Of a stretch of 40,323 bases of DNA, positions 17,786 through 25,735 are shown piece after piece. The DNA lies in NCBI GenBank assembly GCA_904420005.1, contig CAJFTT010000011.1:1-40323 (forward strand), given 5' to 3'. The position numbers were made by a program, and so were the translations under genes. Under the pieces are notes generated by a model. The model did not search any database, was not told the origin of the DNA, and saw only the letters and a program-made list of their open reading frames with translations. This DNA is from Candidatus Tabaqchalia intestinavium. GTDB lineage: Bacteria > Bacillota > Clostridia > Oscillospirales > CAJFTT01. Each line of letters starts with the position of its first letter. Within the stretch, counting starts at the first letter, position 1.

Positions 17786-18526
17786 ATGTCCGGACATTCC
17801 AAATGGAAAAACATCATGCATAAAAAAGAAAAGACCGACGCGCAGCGCGCGAAGATCTTCACCAAAATCGGGCGCGAGATGTCCGTCTGCATCAAGGAAG
17901 GCGGCCCTGACCCCGTTTCCAATGCCAAGCTGCGCGACCTGATCGCCAAGGCCAAGGCCAACAATGTCCCCAACGACAACATCGAGCGCATCATCAAAAA
18001 AGCGGCCGGCGGCGATCGGGACGAGTATGAGGCCATCACCTACGAAGGCTACGGCCCCTCCGGCGTGGCGGTCATCGTCGAAGCGCTGACGGACAACCGC
18101 AACCGCACTGCGGGCGACGTGCGGCATTATTTCGACAAATTCGGCGGCAATCTCGGCCAGACCGGCTGTGTCGGTTGGATGTTCAAGCCGCAGGGCGTCA
18201 TCGTCATCGCGCAGGACAACGCCGACGAGGAGAAGCTGCTCGAGGACGCGCTCAACGCCGGCGCCACCGATCTGCAGACGGAGGACGGTATTTTCGAGGT
18301 CATCACGGAACCCAATGATCTGCTTTCTGTGCAGCAGGCGTTGGAGGAAAAAGGATACCAGCTCGAATCGGCCGAGGAGGACCGTGTCCCGGATACGTAT
18401 GTCACATTGACCGACGAGGAGGACATCAAAAAGATGCGCCGTCTGCTGGAATTTCTGGAGGATAACGACGATGTGCAGAACGTTTTCCACAACTGGGAAA
18501 ACGCCGAGGAAGAGGAAGAAGAATAA
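17786..18526 (+). CDS. yebC: YebC/PmpR family protein
   Basis: A 246-residue cytoplasmic protein of the YebC family. Members were described as transcription regulators, and some, more recently, as translation factors that relieve stalling at proline stretches; which applies here cannot be told from sequence. The signature start SGHSKWKNIMHKK and the block NKPNDNIERIIKKAAGG-like segment, then YEGYGPSGVAVIVEALTDNR, are intact, and the length is standard. GGAGG lies seven bases before the ATG. A membrane-protein gene follows after 42 bases. Confidence 0.93.
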   Translation: MSGHSKWKNIMHKKEKTDAQRAKIFTKIGREMSVCIKEGGPDPVSNAKLRDLIAKAKANNVPNDNIERIIKKAAGGDRDEYEAITYEGYGPSGVAVIVEALTDNRNRTAGDVRHYFDKFGGNLGQTGCVGWMFKPQGVIVIAQDNADEEKLLEDALNAGATDLQTEDGIFEVITEPNDLLSVQQALEEKGYQLESAEEDRVPDTYVTLTDEEDIKKMRRLLEFLEDNDDVQNVFHNWENAEEEEEE

Positions 18527-18568
18527 TCTTCTCTCCCGCATTTCGCCAATTTGAAAGGAGTCCTGGCA

Positions 18569-19537
18569 ATGAACCCGATCCTCACCACGCTCATCACGGC
18601 CCTGGTGGTGGGCGGTCTGCGCGCGGCACAGCTGCTTTTTCTTGACCAGCACGGCATTGTGCAGTTCCCGGCGCTGTCCATCTTGCTTGTCATCGCCGTC
18701 GTGGCGGCGTTTATTGTGCTCCTGCTGGTCTGCCGCCGCTCTCCCGCCGCCCGGCGCAGCTCCGCCAATACCCCGCTTTCCCCCGCGGCCGGTTACCTGT
18801 GCGTGTTTATTGGCGCGTTTTTGCTCTACGACAGCATCACGCAGGCGCTCGGAGGCGTGAGAGGCGGGCTGGAATTGGTCTCCGTGCTGTCTGGCTGTGC
18901 TGGCGCGCTGCTCTTTTTCTTCCTGTTTTCGATGCTCAATTTCCGAGGAAATACCGCGTTTTTGCCGCTCGGGGTGCGCGCCGTGAGTCTGGTGGCGCTG
19001 ATCTGGCCTGGCACGCGCATCGTCTCCCTGTTTTTGCAGAGCAAGACGGCGCTGTTTGTCAACCTCAACAGTTTCTCCCTGCTGTCCTGCGGGGCGCTGC
19101 TGTTTTTCCTCATCGCGTACTGCAAAGAGATCACCAACTGCTCCGACGACAAAAGCCACCGTTCTTTTCTTTTCTGCGGCGGGCTGAGCGTGACGTTTCT
19201 GCTTGGATCCGTGGTGACGAAAGTGCTTTATCTGACCGTGCTGCGGCACCGCATCGGGCCGGTTCCGCTGTATTCCACCGTGGCCAGCACGGTGCTGGAC
19301 GCGCTGCTGCTGCTGTGGTGCTTCGCGGTGCTGTGCAGCCTGGTGCATCCGGCTGCTTTGCAGAAATCCGCGCTGCTGCAAAAGTTGTTTGTCTACCCGG
19401 ATTCGGAGGAGGAAAGCGCTATGGCGCTCGACTCCACGCAGGCCGAGCCTCCGACAGCCAAGCCGGCACAGGACGATCCCGCAAACACGGATGCTGCAAA
19501 AGGCGCGGACACACCTCCGTCTGATTCTTCTTGCTGA
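18569..19537 (+). CDS. Eight-helix membrane protein of unknown function
   Basis: A predicted 322-residue integral membrane protein. Eight hydrophobic spans can be drawn across residues 1-280, several adjoining Cys or Tyr-Cys residues, followed by a roughly 45-residue acidic, Pro/Ala/Thr-rich tail ending in PPSDSSC. No family was recognised. The ATG at 18569 has AAAGGAG eight bases upstream; a TTG 18 bases earlier is less likely as it would overlap that site. It lies 42 bases after yebC, so both may share a transcript, which stops at the hairpin at 19543-19581. Confidence 0.75.
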   Translation: MNPILTTLITALVVGGLRAAQLLFLDQHGIVQFPALSILLVIAVVAAFIVLLLVCRRSPAARRSSANTPLSPAAGYLCVFIGAFLLYDSITQALGGVRGGLELVSVLSGCAGALLFFFLFSMLNFRGNTAFLPLGVRAVSLVALIWPGTRIVSLFLQSKTALFVNLNSFSLLSCGALLFFLIAYCKEITNCSDDKSHRSFLFCGGLSVTFLLGSVVTKVLYLTVLRHRIGPVPLYSTVASTVLDALLLLWCFAVLCSLVHPAALQKSALLQKLFVYPDSEEESAMALDSTQAEPPTAKPAQDDPANTDAAKGADTPPSDSSC

Positions 19538-19542
19538 CCGCA

Positions 19543-19581
19543 GGCCGCATTGCCGAAACCGGCGGTGCGGCCTTTTCTTTT
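19543..19581 (+). terminator. Terminator of the yebC unit
   Basis: GGCCGCA (19543-19549) pairs with TGCGGCC (19566-19572), with an inner GCCG/CGGC pairing, followed by TTTTCTTTT. It begins six bases after the membrane-protein stop codon. Confidence 0.8.
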
Positions 19582-19646
19582 GGCGGCCGCCCTGCTACCG
19601 GGTCTGTTTTGGTTCCACGGTCACAGGGCCATAGCGCGGAAAAGCG

Positions 19647-19652
19647 TATAAT
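19647..19652 (+). promoter_or_regulatory. Candidate -10 box of the cupin gene
   Basis: A perfect TATAAT, 25 bases before the cupin start codon. No clear -35 lies 16-18 bases upstream, so the promoter may be weak or need an activator. Confidence 0.4.
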
Positions 19653-19677
19653 CGAAACTACTATAGGAGGGTTCCTC

Positions 19678-20016
19678 ATGCGCATTTCCTTTCAAACAAT
19701 GCCGCAAACGGCAATCCCGCATTTTTACGGCGGCGAAGGCGAGACCCACGCGCAGATGTTCTGCGACAGCAACGGGAAAATCATGCGGGGTGAACTGCCG
19801 CCCGGCGCCTCCATCGGGCCGCACCGGCACGAAACCAACGGCGAAATCCTCTTCATCCTACAGGGCATGGGGCACGCCGTATGCGACGGGGAAACGGAAC
19901 CGCTGCGCGCCGGCGATTGCCATTACTGCCCGCCAGGACACAGTCACAGTCTGCACAACGATGGGCAGGCGCCGCTGTTTTTCTTCGCCGTCGTGCCGGA
20001 ATACCACCGCGGCTGA
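19678..20016 (+). CDS. Cupin domain protein
   Basis: A 112-residue single-domain cupin. The metal-binding motif 1 is seen as GPHRHETNGEILFILQGMG (two His and a Glu), and motif 2 as the PPGHSHSLHNDG block. Such proteins bind a metal and a small ligand, and act as isomerases, dioxygenases or sensors; the substrate here is unknown. GGAGG is seven bases before the ATG. The next gene, a corrinoid activator, starts 188 bases downstream in the same direction, but a functional link is not shown. Confidence 0.85.
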   Translation: MRISFQTMPQTAIPHFYGGEGETHAQMFCDSNGKIMRGELPPGASIGPHRHETNGEILFILQGMGHAVCDGETEPLRAGDCHYCPPGHSHSLHNDGQAPLFFFAVVPEYHRG

Positions 20017-20204
20017 ACGCATGGGCGTTGCCGTTGCGGTCGGTGTTTCATTCGTCCCCCGGATCGAAGACAGGCAGCCCGCTTCCGTCCCCCAAGGCGC
20101 AAGCTGCGGACCAGGCGGGACAATGTTTCGTGAAGGAACCGCCCTTTAGATACATTCCCCCGCGCATAGAGTCCAGAATTCTGCAAGCAAAAGGAGGCGG
20201 TCGC

Positions 20205-21764
20205 ATGCAGGCGACGCTGCATACGCCAAACGGCACACGCGTGGTGCCATTTCACGCGCCCGTTCCCCTTCTGGCGCTGCTGGAAGGGACCGCGCCGCAC
20301 ACCCCCTGCGGCGGCAACGGCCTGTGTGGGAAATGCCGCGTGACGGCGCGCGGCGCGCTGTCCGCCCCCTCTGCGCAGGAACTTGCGCTGCTCGGCGCGG
20401 AAGCGGTGGCCCGCGGCATTCGGCTCGCATGCCTCGCGCAGGCGCTCGGCGACGTGGAGCTGACGGTCACCCCCGTGCAGGAGACCCTCAGCGCCGTCAC
20501 GCAGTTCGCCTCGCCGGTGCAGCGCGGCGCGGCGCTGGGGCGTCAATACGGCCTTGCAGCGGACATCGGCACAACTACGGTGGCGGCCTACCTGTATCGC
20601 CTGACGGACGGCGCGCTGCTGGCGTGCGCCGCTGCCGCCAACGCGCAGCGGGCCTTCGGCGCGGATGTGCTCGCCCGTCTGCAGAAAGCGGCAAGCGGAC
20701 AGCAGGACGCGCTTGCCCATGCGGCCGCAGAGACGTTGCGTTCCCTGCTCCTGCAGGTCTGCAAAACAGCCGGCATCGGCTGCGAGCAGATCGACGCCGC
20801 GGTGCTGACCGGCAACACCGCCATGCTCACGCTGCTGGCCCGGCTGGACGCCGCGCCGCTGCTCACCGCGCCGTTTCAGGCACCGTCCCTATTCGGCTGC
20901 TTCCTGTCCGCCAAGCAGCTGGGCCTGCCGCTCGCCCCGGGCGCGCAAATTTATCTGCCGCCGTGCGCGGGCGCGTTTTTCGGCGCGGATGCGCTCTGTT
21001 CCCTGCTCGCGGCGGGGGGAGCGCTGTTTGACGCGCCGCCCGCTCTGCTCGCGGACATCGGCACGAACGGGGAAATCGCGCTTTGGACCGGCGGCCGCCT
21101 GCTGTGCTGCTCGACAGCGGCGGGGCCCGCCTTCGAAGGCGCCGGGCTGTCCTGTGGCATGCCGGCGCAGCCCGGCGCGGTGGACGCAGTGCGCTACACC
21201 GGCGGCGCGCTGCGCTGCCACGTTCTCGGCGGCGGGCCGGCGCGCGGTATCTGCGGATCGGGCATCCTCGACGCGCTCGCAGCGCTGCGGCAGGCTGGCA
21301 TCCTCGACCGCGAGGGAACCCTGCTCGAGGAGGGGCACAGCTTCGAGGAGGCGGTAGTCGAATCGGCCGGGCAAGCCGCTTTCGCCCTGCCTGGCGCCGG
21401 CCTTTTGCTCACGCAGCGGGATATTCGCGCGGTGCAGTCTGCCAAAGCCGCCATCCGGGCGGGAATCGAAACGCTGCTCGCCGAGGCCGCGCTCTCTCCG
21501 CAGGATTGCCGGGCGCTGCTGCTGGCGGGGGGATTCGGCAGTCGGCTTTCCCTCGCCTCCTCCGCCGCCATCGGCCTCTTTCCTCCCGTCCTTCTTTCCC
21601 ACACCCGCGCACTGGGCAACGCAGCAGCCCAGGGCGCTTCCATGCTCCTGCTCGACGGAACGCTGATCAACCAGGTGAAAAAGCTCGCCGACGCATGCGA
21701 AATTCTTCCGTTGGCCGGTGACGCGGCGTTCGCGGCGCGGTATCTCGACTGTATGTCCCTGTAG
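20205..21764 (+). CDS. RACo-type ASKHA protein with 2Fe-2S domain
   Basis: A 519-residue cytoplasmic protein. Residues 1-90 are a plant-type 2Fe-2S ferredoxin domain with Cys35, Cys41, Cys44 and Cys76. The rest is an ASKHA ATPase domain: AADIGTTTVAAYL (118-130), GNTAML (203-208), LADIGTNGEIALW (282-294) and ICGSGILDAL. This arrangement is that of reductive activators of corrinoid proteins (RACo), which use ATP to return inactive Co(II) corrinoids to Co(I) in methyl-transfer pathways. It is somewhat shorter than the usual 600 or so residues. AAGGAGG lies seven bases before the ATG. No methyltransferase or corrinoid-protein gene is nearby in the window, so its partner is elsewhere. Confidence 0.85.
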   Translation: MQATLHTPNGTRVVPFHAPVPLLALLEGTAPHTPCGGNGLCGKCRVTARGALSAPSAQELALLGAEAVARGIRLACLAQALGDVELTVTPVQETLSAVTQFASPVQRGAALGRQYGLAADIGTTTVAAYLYRLTDGALLACAAAANAQRAFGADVLARLQKAASGQQDALAHAAAETLRSLLLQVCKTAGIGCEQIDAAVLTGNTAMLTLLARLDAAPLLTAPFQAPSLFGCFLSAKQLGLPLAPGAQIYLPPCAGAFFGADALCSLLAAGGALFDAPPALLADIGTNGEIALWTGGRLLCCSTAAGPAFEGAGLSCGMPAQPGAVDAVRYTGGALRCHVLGGGPARGICGSGILDALAALRQAGILDREGTLLEEGHSFEEAVVESAGQAAFALPGAGLLLTQRDIRAVQSAKAAIRAGIETLLAEAALSPQDCRALLLAGGFGSRLSLASSAAIGLFPPVLLSHTRALGNAAAQGASMLLLDGTLINQVKKLADACEILPLAGDAAFAARYLDCMSL

Positions 21765-22315
21765 CGTCGTTTTTCGGACGCGACGCATTTCTCGCTCCCG
21801 GCGTATCGGCGCAAAAATTCGCTTTTTCGACCGCAACGCGCGTTTTTGCCGACTCGGCGCTCGCTTTGGAGTGCGGTTATTTCGCAACAAACGGGGGCAG
21901 CTGTACACTGTCTCCCATAAAAGTTCCTTGTCTACCGCCCTATTTTGCAGGGTAGAGCGGCGGCAAAAAGGGGGGCGCGATGAGAAAGGCTTGGCGTGGG
22001 CAGAGACTTGTGTATGCCGGCAATAGGGCTTTGCCCGACTGGAGGCTTCATCCGGGCGTGCCGCCGCTGCCTGACGGGTGAGAGACGGTTCCTGAAAATT
22101 CAGCCGTTTTTGAATACTGCTTGGTCCGATAGGGTGTTTTGTGGAGAGATTCGTTAAGCTAAACCCAACCTTGTTGAGCGGCCCCGGGGAGGAGCGAGAA
22201 CGGCGGTATGATGTTTGCGTTTCCCAAGAAGAACACATTCCTTTGACAGGTGAGCAAGGAGCATGCGTTTTGTGAACCGGGCATAACTGCGGCCTGTTTT
22301 TACGAGCGGCTGATC

Positions 22316-22339
22316 CTTTGAGAGCCGCGCGCCCGGCGG
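22316..22339 (+). repeat. 24-bp direct repeat, copy 1
   Basis: Exactly identical to 25749-25772, beginning CTTTGAGAGCCGCGCG. This copy is intergenic. Confidence 0.9.
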
Positions 22340-22358
22340 ATATTTCTGCCCGGAGACA

Positions 22359-22400
22359 AAAACGGAGCCACCCGTTCCCACGAGTGACTCCGTTTTGTTT
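22359..22400 (-). terminator. Terminator of ispH-rpsA
   Basis: AAAACGGAG (22359-22367) pairs with CTCCGTTTT (22388-22396), with an additional CAC/GTG pair inside. T-runs follow on both strands, so it may act in both directions; it begins 24 bases past the ispH-rpsA stop codon. Confidence 0.8.
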
Positions 22401-22423
22401 TTCTCCGCTTTGGGGCAGGACTC

Positions 22424-24400
22424 TTACTCCGCCGATTCCGGCGCATCCTCGGCCGGCTCGTCGCCAAAGGTCATCGCGTCGTCCTCCGACGGCAGCAAGC
22501 TGCGGATGGAGAGGCTGATGCGCTGCTTTTCGATGTCGATATCGATGATCTGCGCGTCGACCTCGTCGCCCGGCTTGACCGCATCGAGCACCTTCTCGAC
22601 GCGATGGTTGGACAGCTGGGAAATATGGATCAGGCCATCGATCCCCGGCACGATCTGCGCGAACGCGCCGAACGGCACCACGCTGACAACCTTGACATGC
22701 ACCACGTCGCCCACATGGTAATCCTGCTCGAACTTCCGCCACGGGTTGTCCTCTTCCTTGCGGTAACCGAGAGAAATTTTCTTCTTCTCGGGATCGAGCG
22801 CCTTGACATACACTTCCACCGTGTCGCCGATGTTGAGCACCTGCGAAGGATGGTTGATCTTCGACCAGGAAAGCTCGCTGATATGGATCATACCATCCGC
22901 GCCGCCGATGTCGACAAACGCGCCGTAGGAGGTCATGGACTTGACCGTACCGGTGTAGACCTTGCCCACCTCGATGGTTTCCCAGAGCTTCTCCGCCGCG
23001 GCCTTGCGCTCCTCGCGCTCGACCGTCTTGATGGAGCCGACCGCACGGCGGCGGCGACGGTCCACATCAATGATCTTGAAGCGAACCTGCTTGCCCACCA
23101 GCGTGCTCAGATCCTCCACGCGGGAAGTCGACGCCAGCGACGCCGGGACGAAAACGCGGATGTCGTTGGTCAGCACCAGAATGCCGCCGTTGACTGCGGA
23201 ATCGACCACGCCTTCCAGCACTTTCCCCTCTTCGTGGGACTCGATGATGTCTTTCCAACCCTTTATCGCATCAAAACGCCGTTTGGAAAGCCCGACCGTG
23301 CCTTCCACGTCGTTGATTCTGTAAACAACCAGGTCCAGCTCGTCGCCCTTCTTCGGAATGGCATCGGGCGGGAACTCAGAAATCGCGCAGTAACCGGCAT
23401 GCTTGGTACCGATATCGATCTGCAGCTCCGTCGGGGTAACGCCAACCACAACTCCTTTCACAATTTCACCGTTGCGAACGGACTTCAGAGAGTTTTCCAA
23501 CGCTGTTGCGAAATCCAACTCCTCGCCGCCGTTCGTGTTTTCCAAGACTTCTGACATAATTGTTTGTACCTCCTTTATGATACAGCCAGGCGTGGAAGCA
23601 CCAGCCGTAACTCCTATTGACCGGACGCCTTGCAGCGCCGCCCACGGAACCTGGTCCGCGGTCTCGACGTGAAACGTTTTGCAATGCGCGGCGCAGATAT
23701 CAAACAGCTTGCGCGTATTGGAGCTGTCCCTGCCGCCGATCACCAGCATGCAGTCCGCTTTCGCAGCAATCGCTTCCGCCTCCAGCTGCCGATCCATAGT
23801 TGCATTACATATTGTATCAAAGATCGAGAGGTTTGTACATAGTTTTTTGGCACTTTCCTTGCATTTTTCCCATTTTTTTGCGTCGAAGGTGGTCTGCGCC
23901 ACGAGGATACACTTGGATGATGCGATCCGGCCGCCCGCTTCTCCCTGCAGCGCGTCGGCCAGCTCCTGCGCGTCCTGCAGCACCAGGGTCCGCGCCGACG
24001 TATGGCCGACGATGCCCAGCACCTCGGGGTGCGTCTTATCCCCTGCGACGAGCACCCAGTCCTGCGGCCCCGCGTTTTCCCGCACGATCCGGTGGATCTT
24101 CGCCACGAACGGGCAGGTGGCGTCGGCATATTCGCTCCCCTGCGCCCGCAGCGCATCGAGCACGCCCTGCGGCACACCGTGCGAACGGATGACCACCGTT
24201 TCCCCCGGCCTGGCCTCCGCCGTGTCCCGCAATATCCGCACGCCCTGCCGGCGCAGCTGCTCGACCATCTGCGGATTATGGATCACCGGCCCCAGCGTGC
24301 AGACCTGTTTCCCCTCGTCGAGCAGCGCGTAAATCTTGTCAATGGCGCGGCGCACGCCGAAGCAGAACCCCGCCGTTTTCGCCAGCATCACCTGCGGCAT
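22424..24400 (-). CDS. ispH: IspH fused to ribosomal protein S1 domains
   Basis: A 658-residue fusion. Residues 1-285 are HMBPP reductase, the last step of the MEP isoprenoid pathway; the 4Fe-4S ligands Cys13, Cys96 and Cys198, the active-site His41, His74, His124 and Glu126 (THPEV) and SSN (226-228) are all in place. Residues 311-374, 392-458, 478-546 and 563-633 are four S1 RNA-binding domains; the last two are canonical (SYGAFVDIGGADGMIHISEL, PFGAFAQIVPGIDGLIHISQL in part). An acidic tail closes the protein. This fusion is known in Clostridia and probably provides ribosomal S1 function. The ATG at 24400 has AAAGGAGG seven to nine bases upstream. It follows plsC by 28 bases in the rpiR-led operon. 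Confidence 0.93.
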   Translation of the reverse strand: MPQVMLAKTAGFCFGVRRAIDKIYALLDEGKQVCTLGPVIHNPQMVEQLRRQGVRILRDTAEARPGETVVIRSHGVPQGVLDALRAQGSEYADATCPFVAKIHRIVRENAGPQDWVLVAGDKTHPEVLGIVGHTSARTLVLQDAQELADALQGEAGGRIASSKCILVAQTTFDAKKWEKCKESAKKLCTNLSIFDTICNATMDRQLEAEAIAAKADCMLVIGGRDSSNTRKLFDICAAHCKTFHVETADQVPWAALQGVRSIGVTAGASTPGCIIKEVQTIMSEVLENTNGGEELDFATALENSLKSVRNGEIVKGVVVGVTPTELQIDIGTKHAGYCAISEFPPDAIPKKGDELDLVVYRINDVEGTVGLSKRRFDAIKGWKDIIESHEEGKVLEGVVDSAVNGGILVLTNDIRVFVPASLASTSRVEDLSTLVGKQVRFKIIDVDRRRRRAVGSIKTVEREERKAAAEKLWETIEVGKVYTGTVKSMTSYGAFVDIGGADGMIHISELSWSKINHPSQVLNIGDTVEVYVKALDPEKKKISLGYRKEEDNPWRKFEQDYHVGDVVHVKVVSVVPFGAFAQIVPGIDGLIHISQLSNHRVEKVLDAVKPGDEVDAQIIDIDIEKQRISLSIRSLLPSEDDAMTFGDEPAEDAPESAE

Positions 24401-24428
24401 TTCCGCTCCTCCTTTCTCCCAGCCGGGC

Positions 24429-25076
24429 TCACCGCTCGGCCTGTTTCTTTCCCTCGTACGGGAAGCGGATTGACTCCCGCAGCGCATATACTTCCTCCAT
24501 GATGCGCGCGCTCACTTCCGCGTAATTTTTACCCCGGGCATCAAAGCCCAGCTCCTCGACGGGAATGGCCTTGCCCGCGCGCAGCCGCACGGCGGAGAAG
24601 GGCCGCATGCGCCCGCTTTTGGTCGCGATGGCGACGGGCAGCACCGTAGCGCGCGACTTATACGCCAGCATCGCGACGCCCGCTTTGGCGGAGGCCGCCT
24701 CCTCCTCGGAAAGGTTGCGCTGCCCTTCCGGGAAGATGCCCAGCACCTGATTATCCTTGAGGATCCGCAGCGCCGTCTTGATGGCCTCCAGATCGCCGGT
24801 ACCGCGCCGCACAGGGAAGCAGCCCAGCGTGCGGATGAGCCAGGAGAAAAAGCGTCCGTGCTCAAACAGCTCCGATTTGCCCATGAAACGGATTTTCCGC
24901 CGGAACATCAGCCCCAGCAAGACGACGTCAAAATAGGACATATGGTTACAGCAGAGGATGACCGGACCTTCCGCCGGCATATTCTCCCGCCCGATGAAGC
25001 GGATCTTGCACAAAAAGGCCAGATGCACAAACGGGCGCGCCACGACCTGCAGGAAACCGTACAGACGCATTTTCAT
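24429..25076 (-). CDS. plsC: 1-acyl-sn-glycerol-3-phosphate acyltransferase (PlsC family)
   Basis: A 215-residue membrane-associated acyltransferase making phosphatidic acid in phospholipid synthesis. The catalytic H-x4-D is NHMSYFD (His45, Asp50), and the acceptor-binding motif IFPEGQRN lies at 114-121. The start overlaps the cmk stop as ATGA, with GAGGAG about nine bases upstream. Lipid-type acceptors other than lysophosphatidate are possible for the family. Confidence 0.9.
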   Translation of the reverse strand: MKMRLYGFLQVVARPFVHLAFLCKIRFIGRENMPAEGPVILCCNHMSYFDVVLLGLMFRRKIRFMGKSELFEHGRFFSWLIRTLGCFPVRRGTGDLEAIKTALRILKDNQVLGIFPEGQRNLSEEEAASAKAGVAMLAYKSRATVLPVAIATKSGRMRPFSAVRLRAGKAIPVEELGFDARGKNYAEVSARIMEEVYALRESIRFPYEGKKQAER

Positions 25077-25735
25077 TGCATTCTCTCCTCGATGATGTTT
25101 CGCAGGGTTTGATACGACTGCTCAAAGGAAAAGCCGGAGGTATCCACGACGACGGCGTCCGCCGCAGGCCGCAGCGGCGCGACGGCGCGGTTCTCGTCCT
25201 GGGCGTCGCGCTGCCGCACCTGCGCCAGCTGCTCTTCATAAGAAACCGGCAGCCCTTTCGCCCGCAGCTCCTCGAAACGCCGGCGGGCGCGGTCCTCTGC
25301 CGAGGCGGTGAGGAAAATCTTGAGCTGCGCGTCAGGGAAGACCACCGTGCCGATGTCGCGCCCATCCATGAGGACGGAATGCTGCCGGCCGAAATCGCGC
25401 TGCAGCTGCAGCAGGAAATCGCGCACCGCCGGGATAGCGGAAACCGCCGAGGCCGCCAGGGAGATTTCCGGCAGCCGGATGGCTTCGGAGACGTCCTCCT
25501 CCCCGAGGAACACGCGCTGCTCGCCCGCCACATGCCGCAGCGACAGCGACACCTCCGGCAGCGCGGGCACGACGCACGCCGCGTCGGCGGGATCAATCCC
25601 CCGCCGCGTCATGAACAGGCCGATCGCCCGGTACATCGCGCCGGTATCGACATAAAGAAAACCCAAATCCGCCGCGAGGCGGCGGGATAAGGTGCTTTTC
25701 CCCGCGCCGGCGGGGCCGTCAATGGCAACGATCAT
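25073..25735 (-). CDS. cmk: Cytidylate kinase
   Basis: A 220-residue nucleotide kinase converting CMP and dCMP to the diphosphates. The P-loop GPAGAGKS lies at 7-14, and DTGAMYRAIG and MDGRDIGTVVFPDA are family signatures. The ATG at 25735 has AGGAGG seven bases upstream and overlaps the stop of the flavoprotein gene as ATGA; its own stop overlaps plsC. The arrangement cmk-plsC-ispH-rpsA is common in Clostridia. Confidence 0.95.
   Translation of the reverse strand: MIVAIDGPAGAGKSTLSRRLAADLGFLYVDTGAMYRAIGLFMTRRGIDPADAACVVPALPEVSLSLRHVAGEQRVFLGEEDVSEAIRLPEISLAASAVSAIPAVRDFLLQLQRDFGRQHSVLMDGRDIGTVVFPDAQLKIFLTASAEDRARRRFEELRAKGLPVSYEEQLAQVRQRDAQDENRAVAPLRPAADAVVVDTSGFSFEQSYQTLRNIIEERMQ

Larger units (their letters stand above)
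21765..22423. other. About 660 bases with no supported gene
   Basis: Contains the ispH-rpsA terminator at its right end and one copy of a 24-bp repeat (22316-22339). A hairpin GCGTCG/CGACGC (21764-21786) right after the RACo stop is a weak terminator candidate. A 33-codon plus-strand frame at 21980-22081 has an AAGGGGGG just upstream but no recognisable product. No riboswitch or RNA gene was recognised. Confidence 0.5.

Noticed and set aside
17723-19381. 552-codon minus-strand frame opposite yebC and the membrane protein
   Set aside because: yebC is unmistakable on the plus strand; the minus frame is a shadow rich in Gln, His and Arg.
21980-22081. 33-codon plus-strand frame with a purine-rich site upstream
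   Set aside because: Too short and without recognisable features; G-runs alone can mimic a ribosome binding site here.
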